From: Alviniconcha marisindica
Lineage: Eukaryota > Mollusca > Gastropoda > Provannidae
NCBI GenBank assembly: GCA_018857735.1
Contig: JABMCL010000715.1
Location: 175,001 to 239,000 of the forward strand
DNA: 64,000 bases
Direction: 5' to 3'
Position numbers and translations under genes: made by a program. Below the pieces are notes generated by a model. It did no database searches, had not been told where the DNA came from, and saw nothing but the letters and a program-made list of their open reading frames with translations. Of the stretch, positions 49,335 to 62,200 are shown piece by piece. Every line of letters starts with the position of its first letter. Within the stretch, counting starts at the first letter, position 1.

Positions 49335-52300
49335 TCATATGTCTTTATAAATGAGGTCGTATTTAGGAATATCCCGAGGATCCAGTGGACTCGTCACTAT
49401 CAGTTTTCCCCTCATGGCTCCACGGAATATCACTTCCACCACATCCATGAAGTCCTGCTTTTTCTTGAAGCTGCCAATGAACTTGGTGTGGTCTGGAGTT
49501 CTGGAGATGGACAGAAACCGGACAGATCAGTTACTACTAACCTGGTATCTTGTATACATACATGTGTAATATTATGTATGGATGTAGGTCAGTTCATGTC
49601 TATGGGTGATGGGAAATTCAGGCCACTTTGCCCCAGGAAAGTCAGCTGCAAGTGCCCTGCTGTTAAGTGTGTCCTACTGCCAAGTGTGCCCCTGCTTCTG
49701 AAAAAGCCCTGGTGTGAAGTTGGCCCTGCTTCTAAGTGTGCCCTGCTGCTTCTGAGGGTGCCCTGCTGCTTCTGAGTGTGCCCTCCTGTCAGTTGTGCCC
49801 TGCCGCTAAGTGTGCTCTGCTGTCAAGTGTGCCCTGCTATCAAGAGTGCCCTGTTGTCAAATGTGCCCTGCTATTAACTGTGCATACCCTGTTGTGAAGT
49901 GTGTCCTGCTATCAAGTGCACCCTGTTGTCAAGTGTGCCCTGCTATCAAGTATGCCCTGCTGCTAAGTGTGCCCTGCTGTCAAATGTGCCCTGCCACTCC
50001 TGAGTGTGCCTTGCTGTCAAATGTGCCCTGCTGCTGTCAAGTGTGCCCTGCTGCTGTCAAGTGTGCCCTGCGTCAAATGTGCCCTGCTGCTGCTGAGTGT
50101 GCCTTGCTGTCAAATGTGCCCTGCTGCTGTCAAGTGTGCCCTGCTGTCAAATGTGCCCTGCTGCTGCTGAGTGTGCCTTGCTGTCAAATGTGCCCTGCTG
50201 CTGTCAAGTGTGCCCTGCTGTCAAATGTGCCCTGCTAGTGTGCCTGCTGCAAATGTGCCCTGTGCTTCTTGCCCTCGTCAAATGTGCCCTGCTGCTGCCG
50301 AGTGTGCCCTGCTGTCAAATGTGCCCTGCTGCTGCCAAGTGTGCCCTGCTGTCAAATGTGCCCTGCTGCTGTCAAGTGTGCCCTGCTGTGGAGCATGCCC
50401 TGTCGTCAAGTGTGCCCTGCTGCAGAGTGTGCCCTGGCTTAACTCTGTATTAAAAACATTATTTTCAAACCATGGTATGGATTGAATGCAATTTTCTTTA
50501 AGCCCTCCACCTCCCCCACCCTCCTCCACACACACACACACACACACACACACTACATTCATGCACAAGTACAATGTCAACGTGAAAAAGTTAGGAAATT
50601 GTACTGAGTGAAAGACTGATTTAAAAAACAAAACAAACAAAAACAAGGTGAACTCATTCAACATTGTTCATAATTGTTCTGTCTGTTTTATGCACATATA
50701 TATATAAATTTCTTACACTTCTTCAGTTCTTATGGAGGTACTACTAGTACTACTAGCGTAAAGACATGTATACCTGCTAAGGTCAACAGTGTCAATACCT
50801 TTCATACAAATTAAAGACTAGTCTGTTAGTGTTACTGTGTTAAGTGTTACACTAGTCTTTAGGTTTAATTTGTATGAGACTTACACATGTTACAGTATAA
50901 TAACTGACACCAGTTGCACTGTTAGCACACCTGTAAAACTAAAAGTACAGTGAAAAAAGAGCAAAGAGCCTCCCCATTTACCCCCAGTCCACTTTGATGT
51001 GCTGTCCATTGAAGAAGAAGATGGTGGCAGGAATGAGAGTGATGTCAAAGTAATGGACATACACGGGCACACTGTCCACATCAACGCAGTAGATGGATGC
51101 CATCTTGGCCAGCTCCTCAACAGACTTGGACAGCTGGCCCAACAATGCAAGGGAAAGTTAACACCCCTTCCCACCACCAACACATGTATGTATACACACA
51201 TCAACAGCATTTGCACTTGTAAAACACTCCTGATCTTTGATCCAAATAAAGAAATATTAATTAATGTAAATCTTGACCACCTCAACCCTCATACCACCGC
51301 AAGGTTAAAAATCCTCAGTCAGACCAGTAATAAAAAATGCAACTCCCTCTGCTGTAGGAGTATCTCCATGAATCCCTGGACACACCCCAAGTGTGAGTGC
51401 ATTCTGATTCTGTCAGACTGTGGACAGCCATAGATCTGTGTCTGAACCAAAGTAGCGTGTCCCTAGGTAAGTAAGTAAGTAACTGCCAACTGGGCATAAA
51501 GTATTAAAACACCAAGTTACTTACCTAGAGACACACTATTTTGGTACAGACACAGATCTATACAGTGAACAGTTGCAGGGCTGCAGAAATATGCTCACCC
51601 AGTCACCCAGGGGAGTCAAGAACAAAACTCATTAGCCTGTCAAGCCATCAGGCCAGTCCTAATTTTGCCTTCAAATTAAATTAAGTGTTTCTATTTTAAC
51701 AGGGTTTAAACTTTAAAAATTGTCATTTGTCTTTCTTAACTTTAACCCGGTGAGATACATCTTTGACTGAGTGAAACAACAAGCTGCAATCTTATCTTGC
51801 AAAATGATGTCTTTGCATCTTCCCCCAGGAACACATTTCCAGCCTAGACCAGTCAATGAATCTATAATCTCAGTCATAGCACGATGTCTTGCAAAATGAT
51901 GTCATAACACGATGTCTTGCATTTTCCTTCAGAAACATTCCCATACTAGGCTAATACGGTCTATCTCACACGTCATGCATCTTCCCTCAGAAACACTCCC
52001 AAACCTAGAACAATCATGACCGAACTTCCATGTTTGAACTTCCCAGCCTCTGCGGCCACGAACTTGACCAGAGAATAACTGAACTAATACAGTTTATTAC
52101 AATTAATAAACACTACAGCACAGAGCCAATTACGCTCAAGGGGGCACGGCTCTTAAAACGAAAGAAGAAGACCACATCAACTTGATCAAGACACAACTGA
52201 GCTTACTATGTTGTCAAGCTGCAAACAAGCCGTGTCGTTTTCTCTTCCAAACCTAAGAACGAGGACTAGGTCTTCTGTTTCTTTGATCACTTTGTCTACC

Positions 52301-52338
52301 TCCAGTTTGGAGGAAAGTTTGGGGAGAAGAAAACTCAT
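49335..52338 (-). CDS. TXNL4B: TXNL4B/DIM2 thioredoxin-like splicing protein
   Basis: Exons on the minus strand 52338-52207, 51133-50982 and 49500-49335 join to 149 residues, the same length as human TXNL4B. Conserved blocks: MSFLLPKL (1-8), [17 protein letters not shown], the YVHYFDIT and [15 protein letters not shown] stretch, then [20 protein letters not shown] and the C-terminal KYDLIYKDI. It has the Dim1/thioredoxin fold without a CxxC redox pair, as expected. Dim1-like proteins associate with the U5 tri-snRNP and pre-mRNA splicing (family knowledge). The closest alternative, TXNL4A/DIM1, is 142 aa with a different N-terminus. Junctions are GT-AG, and the exon 2 donor is gtaaat. It stands head to head with FBH1, with 1.8 kb between start codons. 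Confidence 0.95.
49640..50440. repeat. tgtgccctgctgtcaa minisatellite, TXNL4B intron 2
   Basis: About 35 units of 15 to 30 bp combining gtgccctgctgctgtcaa and gtgccctgctgtcaaat. It is more than 130 bp from exon 3 and carries no splice-site copy. A short CA run follows at 50527-50552. Confidence 0.9.
51140..52200. other. TXNL4B intron 1
   Basis: Single-copy sequence apart from two short inverted gtaagtaagtaa stretches near 51465-51530 that enclose cagacacagatct-like flanks. No exon recognised. Confidence 0.5.
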
Positions 52339-52418
52339 TCTGTTTGAGTGTTTCACTTCACTGTGTTCGGTAACAAGTTCTCTTTATGTTTGGTAGAGTA
52401 ATGTCCCTTATTTGCTTC

Positions 52419-52802
52419 CTAGAACCGCTTAAAACGTAGAGAAAAACAAAAATACCCATTGTGACAGTAATTACATTGAGTTGCTGCCATAGATTTGTTA
52501 TATGTATGATTGACGATTTCCGAATTTTTATGTCGATTTATTTTCCCGTCTTTCTGGTAATTTTTATTGAAATTTATTTTTAATGATTGGGGTGCTGCTG
52601 GTTTCAGTTTGGCGGTATGATAAAAAATATCTTGGTCTTCTTCCGGCTGTAAAGGACTGGGTTCTGTCAGAGCGTTGCAAGTCCGGCAATGATGTGTATT
52701 TAAAAGGTGGTCACGGTCAGTGCCTTGGGTGTTAATTAAGTGAGTTTCACTTTCGCTAGTTTCAGTCTTCAAATCTAGCGTCGAGCCTTTCACTGCTGAC
52801 AA
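52419..52802 (-). CDS. Hypothetical 127-aa frame upstream of TXNL4B
   Basis: An uninterrupted frame starting MSAVKGSTLDLKTE contains two CxxC pairs (CRTCN near residue 40 and CNYCH near 113) and ends 80 bp before the TXNL4B start codon on the same strand. Not recognised. It may be an upstream ORF or alternative 5' exon of TXNL4B, a small gene, or chance. Confidence 0.25.
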   Translation of the reverse strand: MSAVKGSTLDLKTETSESETHLINTQGTDRDHLLNTHHCRTCNALTEPSPLQPEEDQDIFYHTAKLKPAAPQSLKINFNKNYQKDGKINRHKNSEIVNHTYNKSMAATQCNYCHNGYFCFSLRFKRF

Positions 52803-54124
52803 TTATTCGACATGATGACGTGCGAGAGTTACTTGACTATACTCTATAGACTGAGCACATGATGTTGCTACCGTGCGAGGGTGTGGTCTGTTTTTCTGTG
52901 CAGTAATCATTAAAACGGTATAACAATAATGCTATAATTTATTTAGGGTAAGGTCGTAATGGTGTGAATTTTTTTTAGTGATTTTCTTCTTTAAAAACAT
53001 AAAATCTCGCGTCAGTGACACTGGCAGTGAGATGCCTGTGTCATTATGTCATTACACAGTTTACTGTTTTACTGCATTGTTAGTAATGTTACTAAGTTGA
53101 CTAGTGCTACTGTCAATTTATCTAGTGTTAGTGCCCTGAGCCATGTCTCCTTCAGGCAGCTGTATTCCACCTTCAGGTACTTGCACACAGCTGAGTAAAC
53201 TAGGTCAGACAGGCTTACAGAAGATTTGTTTTTGTCTTTGTTTTGTCCAAGGTCTTGTGTATCACTGGGAGACTATGGATCAAAACTTTGACATTTGACT
53301 ACATTTTCCACTTTTCAGATTATTTGATCTGAAATTTGTCCCTGTTGGTTGTGATTTGTTATAGTTATAAAAACATCATTAATATTAACCACTCACTTTC
53401 TCTTTCTCATTGCAGAGAACACAAGCCAACATTTCAAATTATCAATAATTGGTGATTAAAGTACTTATTTCTCCTTATTTCCTTAAAATACAGCTAGAAA
53501 AAAAAAAAGTCAAAAAACAATGCCCTGTTTTTTTCAGCCAATCAGGTCCAATCATCACAACCGACCTTTTATCGCAACTGATTTTCTGTAGGGCAGCTGG
53601 GAAAACATCATGTTCACTTAACACTAAGCAGGTTTGGGCTCGGTTATCTTTTCTGTCATTTTTTTTAAAGTAATTATTTGTTCTTTCATTAAATTCAGAA
53701 ATTTTAGTTAAATTTCTGAGTTGAATTTTGAATGCATTGTTCCATTTTTTTGTATGACCTTTTGTTACTGGCTCATGTAATAGTTGACCTTGGCCAGTGA
53801 ATGAGTGATGGAAGGCAAAGGTAAAAACTTTGGTAGTGTCAGTTGTTATTAAATTGATTAATAAAATATAATATTAATGATCCTCACAATGCACATTGCT
53901 TGTTTGCGCAGGTTTTCTGGTTGAAATTCGCGAGAGATGCTGCAGGCAACTGTTGATGCTGCACACAACTTGCAACTTCAGCTTCAAGAGCCTGGTTAAT
54001 TAATTAATTAATGCAAATCATGGGAGACAATCAAAGCACACTTGCAGTTGCACATTACCAGAGTCATGTAAAGTCAGATTAATTAGTGACAGAGGTTACA
54101 CTTATCAAGTAGAGTTTTCACTGT
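52803..54124. other. TXNL4B-FBH1 divergent intergenic region
   Basis: AT-rich. It presumably contains both promoters and the FBH1 5' UTR; I see no TATA box in a convincing place. A repeated ttaattaattaat run lies near 53997-54010. Confidence 0.5.
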
Positions 54125-56147
54125 TTGGAGAAATTGGACATGGCAGGAAGGGGGGATGAGCCATTGCAGAAACGACGACGAATTCATTTGGATGTGAGGG
54201 AGTCTGTAGCGCTGAGTCAGTCCAAAGAAGGCAGCGCCTCACTCCGGCAGCCCATTGAAAGAAAACATCCAGCCACGGGTTCGAACCAGGGACTGGAACC
54301 TCGATACAGGGGGCGGACTCGAAGTCGATTCTGCCCACCGAGGAGGGTCAGCTCTCAGCCTCAGGAAGAGGAAGTTTCTGCCAGCAGCAGTCAAAAAGTG
54401 CAAGGTGCCGATGGCAGCTGTGTGTTGAACAGTAACAAAGAAATGTGCAGCAACTCACCCCTGGTGCGGAAATCTCAGAATGATTCTGATCCATTTGGCT
54501 GGGAGAGTGACGAACTTGAAAAAGAGATGATGGAACAGAGCAGCGACCGGTCTATTCATCTCCTGTCGACCCTTGGGGGGTTTACATCAGCAGCTGGCAT
54601 GCAGCAGAATTCATTTAGTTCAGCAACCAGTTCACCTGCAAAAAACAACTGGACAAGGACTGGTTCGAACAACAGACGACAGAAACAGAGGGTGAAAGAT
54701 GCCAACCAGTCCTCCATTACTAGTTTCATGTCTTCATCATTGACCTCTGCTTCATGTTCAACCAGTGCTAGTGGCAGCTGTAATGTTAAGAATCAATGGT
54801 CAAATCTCAGCAGTGAAAGAAAAAATCCGTTTGGGGCACTCAGTTCACATCCAGCAGAAAAGATTCAGTATGGTTCACCGTCCAAAATGTACTCACCAAT
54901 CAAAAAAGTCTCGGAAAATGTGTATGTAATCAGTGATGAAGACAGTCCCAGCTGCTCACCAGGCACAGCCCCAGGAAAAAATAGCACTCACGCAGCTCAA
55001 GTAAAGTCAGTGGCAAAGACTCTCTTTTCACCTCCTTCCACACAAACTAGTTCCGCTGTGAGGAGTTCCAGCACATCTTTAAAACGAGCAAGTGGCCGGG
55101 GCAAGAGGTCCAACACATCATCCAAAAAACCCACATCTGCAGGCGGAACATACGGAGGAAAGAAGGTAAAATCCAAGAAGGATTGTAGACAGAGGACCAT
55201 GTCCTCAATGATGCACCTCACTGGTGTGGATTTTGATGAAGCTGACGACAAAGACTTCCTTGGTGTCTCTGCCTCCGTTGCTCCGGTCAGACAGGAGGTG
55301 GAGGTGGGCAGGACGTACGGGCTGCTGAACGACAGCAAGGTCACTGTGACCAGAGAGAACTATTTTGAGAAGCTTCCGGCTGATGTCGTTGAAAACATCT
55401 TCTGCGGTCTGCCTATGCTGGACTTGTGCCTGAATGTGAACCGAGTTTGCTTGACCTGGAACGACATCATCTCCAACCCTAAGGTAAGGCTGAGGACACA
55501 TTCTGGTTGAATCAGTGCATCATCTTCTGTTTACAAGTAAAGGTAGCCCTTGTTCAGTTTCACCAGTGCAGGATCTTCTGTCTAATTTCTATAAAAAAAA
55601 AACAACAACAACCTGAAACAGAATGACTGCTAGCATTCTAAAACAAGAGAACAAGCTGTAAAAAGTAAACCAAAACAAGATAACTGATGTCTTTTTCTTT
55701 CATTTTTCATCATTTTGGACCCTTTATCAGTTGTTTAAGTGTCGTTTTGTGGCTTGATAAATGGGATTTCTCTGAAAATTTGCATAATTAATGTGTATCT
55801 GTGTTAAAATAAATAAGCGTTCGTTTGAACCTTTTTGTGTTTGGATCTGATTTCTAAAGGTGGCCTTGGAAAGTGAGAGTGGCAGATCAGTTTCATCAGT
55901 GCAGATCCACAAACTAAGACAATTGTGGATATTACATTTTAAAACTGATGTAGTGGTAATGGTGTGTTTTGTGATAATACATGAAAAGTGTGTGTAGATG
56001 ACTCCCTGTTATTGTTAATCTTAGTGGTTTCAATTTTAATCAAATTAATCTTAATGTTAAATATAATTAATGTTAATAATATTAACAATGAGCCATCTGC
56101 ACACACTTTTCATGTACTGTCGGTTAGTACTTACTTTTCACCAAATC

Positions 56148-56228
<81 letters not shown>

Positions 56229-59200
56229 TCTCAGTGTCTGTGTGTGTCTGACTCTCCCTCCCTCCCCCCTCCACTTTTCTACGTTGATAATGGTAGTAGG
56301 ATTGTTACTGTCACTGGGACTGTGTGTGTCACTGTCAGTTTATCCCCTGGAAGAAGACCTACCACCGGCTGAAGATGGGTGAAGCAGATGCCAAGAGAGA
56401 GGTCCACACAATCATCAATGAGAACGGCATGCAGCAGCCGTCTCTGAGACTCCTCAACCTCATCAGGTAATGTGCTTCGTGTGCACTGCTGGACCCCTGT
56501 GTTGTGGTCAGTGCCAGTGCTGGAGAGAGAGAGAAAGAGAGTGTGTGTGTGTGTGTGCATGTGTGTGCGTGTGTGGGATAGAGACTGAGAGAGATGTAGT
56601 GTCAGTGGGTTTGTGTATTTTAGTAGTTCACGTTTGACTGATAATAGTGATATTCTGGCTTTAAACACATAAAAGGTTCGAAAGAACGCTATTTATTGGG
56701 ACAAAACACATCATGCAGATTTTGGGGGTAACCCCTTTATCAAGCTACAAAACAACACTTAACAGTTAAACTGTGAAAAACGATAAAAAATGAAATGGAG
56801 AGCTGAGACACTTGTTTGTTTTTGGTTGAGCTATGTTGTTTTCCTGTCCAGTCAACTGTCAATAACTCAACCAAAAACAGATAGCATAAGTGTCTTAGCT
56901 CTCCATCTCATTTTTTATCATTTTTCAGTTCTTTGTCCTAATAAATTAGCATTCTTTTGAACCTTTTATGTGTTTGGATCTTGTTTTAGAATACTAGCAG
57001 TCATTCTTTCAGAATTTTGACATTCTGGCTTTAACTAAGTTTATACCTCCACCCTGCCCACTCACCAACTTGTCTGATTGTGGTTTGGTTTTCATTCAGC
57101 ATGTGCAGCGCTTTGAGCCTCATGCTTTATACAATTTATGGAGGGATACAGCAACACATTGGAGATGCATAATGGCGTTATTAACCTTGCTGATGCCGTG
57201 TCACAGGTACATGCAGAAAGTGAAGAGAGTCACCCCTGACAACAATGCCAGCCAGCTGCTGGAGCAGCATCCCAAGTACACCTGGGCTCTGGCACTCCTC
57301 ACGGAAAAGGTGCCCGAGTGTATCAAGGACAAGGTGAGACACAGCAACTATCATTGGCAGGAGCTGCCACAAATATAATTTTTGTCGCGACAAACATATT
57401 TTTGTCGCTACAAGCATACTTTTGTCGTGACAAAAATATGTTTGTCGCAACAAAAGTTTTGTCGTGACAAGCATACTTTTGTCGTGGCAAAAGACATGGT
57501 TTGTTACGACAAACACGTGTTTGTTGCGACAAGCTTACTTTTGTTGTGACAAACACACAACAAAACGTGTCTTTTGTCACAACAAAAGTATGCTTGTTGC
57601 GACAAAAAAATTATCGCGACAGACACATGCTTGTCATGACAAAAATGTTTTGGCGTGACAAACATAATTTTGTCACAACAAAAGTTTTGTCAGCAACCAT
57701 ACTTTTGTTGCGACAAAAGACGTGTTTGTCACAACAAAACTTTTGTCACAGCAAAATGGTGCTTGTGGCAGCTCCCACCAGTGATAAGCAACCAGTTCAC
57801 CCTGCCACTATATTCATTCCAGCACTGCCTTCAATACTCTGTTTTTACTCTTTCAGTCCCAGCGCTGTGTTCATAACTCTGCATTAACTCTTTCAGTCCC
57901 AGCACTATTTTTATAACTCTGTGTTCCTGTTTAACTCTTTTAGTCCCAGGGTAGTCATTCAGTCAGTTTTTTGATTGGTGTAATTGTTGCACCTTTAATG
58001 TTTAATATGGCAGCCTTACCAGATTGGGGTTGCGTAGTTTAAGGCAGCTTTTCTAGGTTGGTGTTGCTTCATCAAAGTTAACAGCAGCCTGTCTAGATAT
58101 ATGTTGTTTAATTTAAGGCAGCCTGTTCAGACTGGTGTTGCTTAGTTTAACTTTAAGGCAGCCTGTGCAGCTTGGTGTTGCTTAGTTTAACTTTAAGGCA
58201 GCCTGTGCAGCTTGGTGTTGCTTAGTTTAACTTTAAGGCAGCCTGTGCAGCTTGGTGTTGCTTAGTTTAACTTTAAGGCAGCCCGTGCAGCTTGGTATTG
58301 CATGGTTCTTGTGGCTGCCTGTGCAGGATCCGAACCCCTGGAGCTTGATGTGCGCCATGGTGATGGTGGCAGCCACAGTGCATGACATTCACCGCATGCT
58401 GCAGCTGCTGATGTCACCGCGCTCACACCTGATGTGTCTGGAGGTCCTGGAGTGTTTCTACTGCATCGCTACCTTCCTCCTGGCATTCCGCCTCCAACAC
58501 CTGCAGGATCCTGTGTCAGCACCGCCGGGAGTTAGATCTCTGTAAGTCTGTGTGGATGTTGTAGTGTCTGTTGATGTCCTCTGTCGGTTCTGCTGGGTGG
58601 CTGCTTTCTCTGCATCTTCAATCCCATCATCTGCAGCCTGTGTCAGCACCACCGGGATCTCTGTAAGTCTGTGTGGAAGTTGTAGTGTCTGTTGATGTCC
58701 TCTGTCGGTTCTGCTGGGTGGCTCCTTTCTCCGCATCTTCAATCCCAGCATCTGCAGCCTGTTTTGCAAGCCTAGCCAAGACCTGTTAGCTTGTGTTCAT
58801 GCTAACTTGTCCTTTTTTCAGATTAGATCTCTGTCTTAGTTAGTTTGTGTTAACCTGTGTTAGTTTGTGTTCATGCTAACTTGTCCTTTTTTCCTCTCTC
58901 CCTCTTCTCAATACTTTATTGTTGTTGTTGTTGATTGCTTTATATAGCACTATTCTCTGCTCTTGAGCAGACTCACTGCACTTGCATGTGGTTCTGCATG
59001 AGTGAATAGCTTTTTATAGCGCATTTTTGACTATCCACTGAAGTGGTGTACTTACAGCGCTGGTGTGGCTGGTGCCACATGAAACTGCTGCCATCTCAGT
59101 GCGTTTTGTGTACAACCATGCACCATGTCACTTCATGCAAAGCCACGTACGTAAGGTGCATGCGTATTTCGCTGTAACCTGCCACCCACACTTTTGGCAG

Positions 59201-62200
59201 AATGACCGGGGTCTTTTATGTGCTACTGCAGTAACACAGGGGTGGCACAGATACCGAAATGAGCCAGCACAGAAAGTTGACCCTGGAGAAGAAAATTCTC
59301 CTGCCGCTCCCACAGGGATTCAAACCCACGACCTTTTTGATCACAAGTTTGGCGCTGTAACCACTGAGCTATCCCCGCTCCCCCGTTGATTCCTTTCGGG
59401 AAATTTGGGTCCCCGTACCTGGGCAAGACCACAGGCAGGTAGCTGAAAGAGCAGCACTACCCATTCCTACCAGTGTGTGCAGTGTTTCCCTGTGTCCAAA
59501 TAATGGTGTGGCTGCCAGCATTTGGGATTTTTAATGTACACACAGGTGTTGATATATGCCGTTGCACTGTATCAGTGTCTGTACACTGTAAGAGAGTCGG
59601 CACTGAAAGTTGATTCTGGAAGGAAAATCCCTTGTCGCCCCTGGGAATCAAATCTGTGTCAGTGTTGCAGGTGGTATATCGGTCTGACACTCTACCAACT
59701 GAACGATCCTGCCCCTGGTAATTGTAATGTGATATAATGTGAAAGAATATTTGTCCTGTAATGGTCCAACCCCATTGTCCTCGTCATCACTCGCTCTGAT
59801 ATAACCACACTGGTTGACTGGGCGTGAAACACCAGTTTACTTACTTACCTCATCATCAGATTCCCGCACCTGCCTTGCTCACGGGAACTGCTGAGAGAAA
59901 GAGGGATGTGCATGTATGGGCTTTCCCTGGCACCCACATAAGATACCAGCTGACAGTCTAAACTCAGCTCACTCGCGAAATACTGCTGGATCTGTCAACG
60001 CGTTGCTAAATACTGTGTTGCTGACGCTAAGATGGCGCAGTTGTCTCGGAAGGCTTGTTCGGCGTTGCTGCGTTGCCGGGTTTTGCTTTTTTCCCCTTTT
60101 CCCCCGGAAAGGTTTTCACCTTCAGACTTTGCCTTCCACTTCCAGTGTCAGCACTGACTGCCTCACCTCACCACCACTGTGTTGGTGACAAAACACTCAC
60201 CTTCAGACTTTGCCTTCCACTTCCAGTGTCAGCACTGACTGCCTCACCTCACCACCACTGTGTTGGTGACAAAACACTCTAACAAAAGCAATACAGCTCA
60301 AGTGTCTTTAGTTCTCCATCTCATTTTTCATCGTTTTACACTGTTTAATTGTTGTTGAAGTGTCATTTTGTAGCTCGATAAAGGGGATTACCCCGAAAAT
60401 TTGCATGTTGTGTTTTATCCTAATAAATAGCATTTTTGTTTTGTTTTTTGTTTTTAACCTTTTATGTGTTTGGATCTTGTTTTAGAATGCTGGCAGTCAT
60501 TCTTGTGTGAGCAAGTGCTCTTTGTACGTTTTTACAATAATCCCGCCCCGGTTATCAGATCCATGCAATTTCATTACTGTACTGTAGTGTTAGTAACCCG
60601 GGAACCGGAGCAGACGACGCTTTTGTTTTGAAGCCTGCGTGTTGCGTAACGCCACATGGCCTTCACACAGCCGACCGGCGATAGCCGCTGGTGCCGCCAT
60701 TTTCAAATCTGTTTACTCCCTTAATATTTTGACCGCTTGTTTGTTTACCTACTCCTTGTTCACCTAGTCCTTTTATGCAGCAAGCCATGTGTAATATAAT
60801 TTGGCATCTTAGAATGTTTATTTAGATCTTATAGTTTAGACGCAGGGTCGAGCTTAATCAGTAGCCGATGCCTCTCTAGGTCCATTCTTTTTATAGCCGT
60901 TGTCTGCATGGCGCGTTCTCTGTTTAGTAGTAGTGAATCGTTTTGACTCGATTAAAGTAATTCTGTATCGATCAATGCTTTGTCGTATAGTATTTTGCTT
61001 AGCTGACTTCATGTTTAGTGTTTATTTTGGGTTGAAATTAACTTATTAAGTATTGTGTACTGTAGAAGCTAAGTTATATTCATAGACTACTTGGTATCAC
61101 TATCAGCGCTGCTGCGACTAAAATAACGCGCCCCAGGCGAAAGTTCGCACCGATTGTTTTAGTGCTAGTCTTTGAGTGTGTCTTGCTTCTCTTACAGAGC
61201 GTTGTATTGTAATTGTTATGTACCATTTTAACCGTGGGAGCGTGTTCTTTATTCTGATGTAAGTTTTATTGACAGTTATATTTTGTACATTGTGTTAGTT
61301 GAGATTTAGTTGTACGAATCTGCTTATAGACAGGTGCAAGCCACGCTTCCCACTCTTGTTGTAAATTAAATAAGTCATGTGTGTACATTTTGTTTATACG
61401 GTTTAAAAGGTTGTAACTGTAGCTTTTATTTGATGTATTTCATGTTTTAATTAGTTTAGTTATTGTTGAGGAAACTGTATTTGTGCGGGCCAAGGAAACA
61501 CAATAGTCAGCCATTTTGTGGTCCAGAGGGCTGATTTCATTGTAACGATAGCGTGTGTTCCTTGCGGCCCGCGCAGTTCTCTTATCTATGCAGTGGGCGT
61601 GAGGATTTTGGGTGTGCTGAGAAAGTTGTCTGCTGCTGTAGAATAAAAACCTGATTGCTGCCGTTCGCCTGCTGTAGTCTCCATTTTGACCGACTCCGCT
61701 GCCTGGGTCACTGTCCTTCTACGCGGCTCTTTCACACCATTACACTTGTTTCAGATTTTTTTTTACTGATGATAGGCATCCCAGTGTTGTTGTTGGTATT
61801 GTTAAGTTGGTAGCGGGCATTGCTGTTTTGTCAGCTGTAATCAGTGATATGAGTTGTCAGGTGATACCAGTGCTTTGCCTGCTTCAGAGATCTGATGGTG
61901 AACGTAGGAGGTGGTAAGAAGAGTTCTGTGGTGAGCGGCCTTCACTACCGCCTGTTCTACGCCCTGTACCTCTACGAGAACAGTTGCATATCCAACCACT
62001 CCATGCTGCAGGAAAGCATGGCTAATCGCACTGGACAGCAGAGCATCATCAGATACAGGTATGGTCTGTTTCATTGTCAGATACAGGTATGGTCCGTTTC
62101 ATTGTCAGGTACAGGTATGGTCTGTTTCATTGTCAGATACAGGTATGGTCTGTTTCATTGTCAGATACAGGTATGGTCTGTTTCATTGTCAGGTACAGGT

